64,000 nt of DNA from DYJB01 sp963777165 (lineage in GTDB: Bacteria > Chloroflexota > Anaerolineae > Anaerolineales > E44-bin32), in contig CAVZPO010000023.1 in NCBI GenBank assembly GCA_963777165.1, forward strand, positions 496,001 to 560,000, written 5' to 3'. The position numbers and the translations under genes are program-made. Positions 63,579-64,000 of this stretch are shown in pieces. Below the pieces are notes generated by a model that saw only the letters and a program-made list of their open reading frames with translations, had not been told where the DNA came from and searched no databases. How positions within the stretch are numbered: position 1 is the first letter of the stretch; every line of letters begins with the position of its first letter.

Positions 63579-64000
63579 CTGCCAAGCCGAAGCTGGCACT
63601 CTACTGGGCGGCGTCGTGCGGTGGGTGCGAGATCGCCGTTCTGGCGATCGACGAGAAGATCCTCGAGGTGGCCGCGGCCTTCGACATCGTCCTGTGGCCG
63701 GTCGCCATCGACGCTAAAGTTCGCGACATCGAGAAGATGGCCGACGGGAGCATCGACGTCTGCCTGTTCAACGGCAGCATTCGCAACAGCGAGCAGGAGT
63801 ACATGGCCCAGCTGCTGCGCCGCAAGTCCAAGATCCTGGTGGCGTTCGGCTCGTGCGCCCACGAAGGCTGCATCCCCGGCCTGGCCAATCTCTCCGGGCG
63901 CGAGGCGATCTTCGACTACGTCTACCGCAAGAGCCCGTCGGTCGACAACCCCCAGGGCATTGTCCCGCAGCCGGAGTACCAGGCACCCGAGGGAATGCTG
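63575..64000 (+). CDS. NiFe-hydrogenase small subunit (MvhG-like), 5' part
   Basis: First 142 residues; the gene continues past the window. MTAKPKLALYWAASCGGCEI carries the first proximal-cluster cysteines and FGSCAHEGCIPG the next. MvhG or F420-non-reducing hydrogenase small subunit. The large subunit should follow. No Tat signal is seen, so it is cytoplasmic. Confidence 0.9.
   Translation, partial: MTAKPKLALYWAASCGGCEIAVLAIDEKILEVAAAFDIVLWPVAIDAKVRDIEKMADGSIDVCLFNGSIRNSEQEYMAQLLRRKSKILVAFGSCAHEGCIPGLANLSGREAIFDYVYRKSPSVDNPQGIVPQPEYQAPEGML

Overview
This window looks like part of the chromosome of an uncultured or little-studied member of the Chloroflexota, most likely Anaerolineae. That placement is inferred, not tested by phylogeny. 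It rests on the high GC content, long cotranscribed blocks with 4-bp ATGA or GTGA overlaps, many GTG and TTG starts, an Agl23-type glycosyltransferase fused to an NHL propeller, a kinase fused to a PQQ propeller, and an HdrCBA/MvhD cluster next to formate-tetrahydrofolate ligase. I see no rRNA, tRNA, CRISPR array, transposase or phage gene. Most genes are housekeeping or energy genes.

Layout. 1-5.7 kb: the end of fabF, an SPFH protein fused to an excisionase-like helix-turn-helix, then aldolase, Nudix and a duplicated membrane protein. 5.9-14.8 kb: one long minus-strand operon, scpB-rluB-agl23-sucC-sucD-TPR-uroD-like-rsmD. 14.8-20.3 kb: two lipoproteins, a nucleotide-sugar decarboxylase, GtrA and a Mg-chelatase-like ATPase. 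20.4-22.8 kb: acpP diverging from idi2 and a prenyl diphosphate synthase. 22.9-29.4 kb: a phospho-signalling cluster (kinase with PQQ propeller, PP2C phosphatase, J-domain/vWA fusion, FHA protein, two response regulators). 29.5-33.0 kb: a minus-strand operon with a cation exchanger and a lipid kinase. 33.1-42.4 kb: a second kinase, ftsH, acyl-CoA synthetase, class III aminotransferase, histidine kinase and a CpXC protein. 42.4-43.25 kb: an intergenic island of palindromic repeats. 43.3-48.8 kb: an rRNA methyltransferase, ligA and a phospholipid cluster (PAP2, acyltransferase, CDP-alcohol transferase). 49.3-56.8 kb: the most unusual locus. 57.1-64 kb: formate-THF ligase opposite hdrC-hdrB-hdrA-mvhD-mvhG, which suggests Wood-Ljungdahl or one-carbon metabolism with flavin-based electron bifurcation.

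The candidate undescribed system is at 49.4-54.0 kb. A membrane protein ends in a cytoplasmic tail of alternating Cys-Ala dipeptides, (CA)4-G-(CA)3-GGGR. Its stop codon overlaps the GTG start of a radical SAM/SPASM enzyme that has a PqqD-like peptide-binding domain. Next comes a close paralogue with the same PqqD-like and TIM-barrel architecture that has lost every cluster-binding cysteine, so it is a radical SAM pseudoenzyme. A methyltransferase and an MFS transporter follow. I infer that the tail is the substrate of an active/inactive enzyme pair, giving a RiPP-like modification of a membrane protein.

The sequence contains six apparent single-base frameshifts in five otherwise conserved genes: agl23, ligA (twice), an LpxL-type acyltransferase, the radical SAM enzyme and hdrA. 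Because essential ligA has two, and several fall in homopolymers, assembly or sequencing indels are the likeliest cause. I annotate these as full-length genes and mark the break points.
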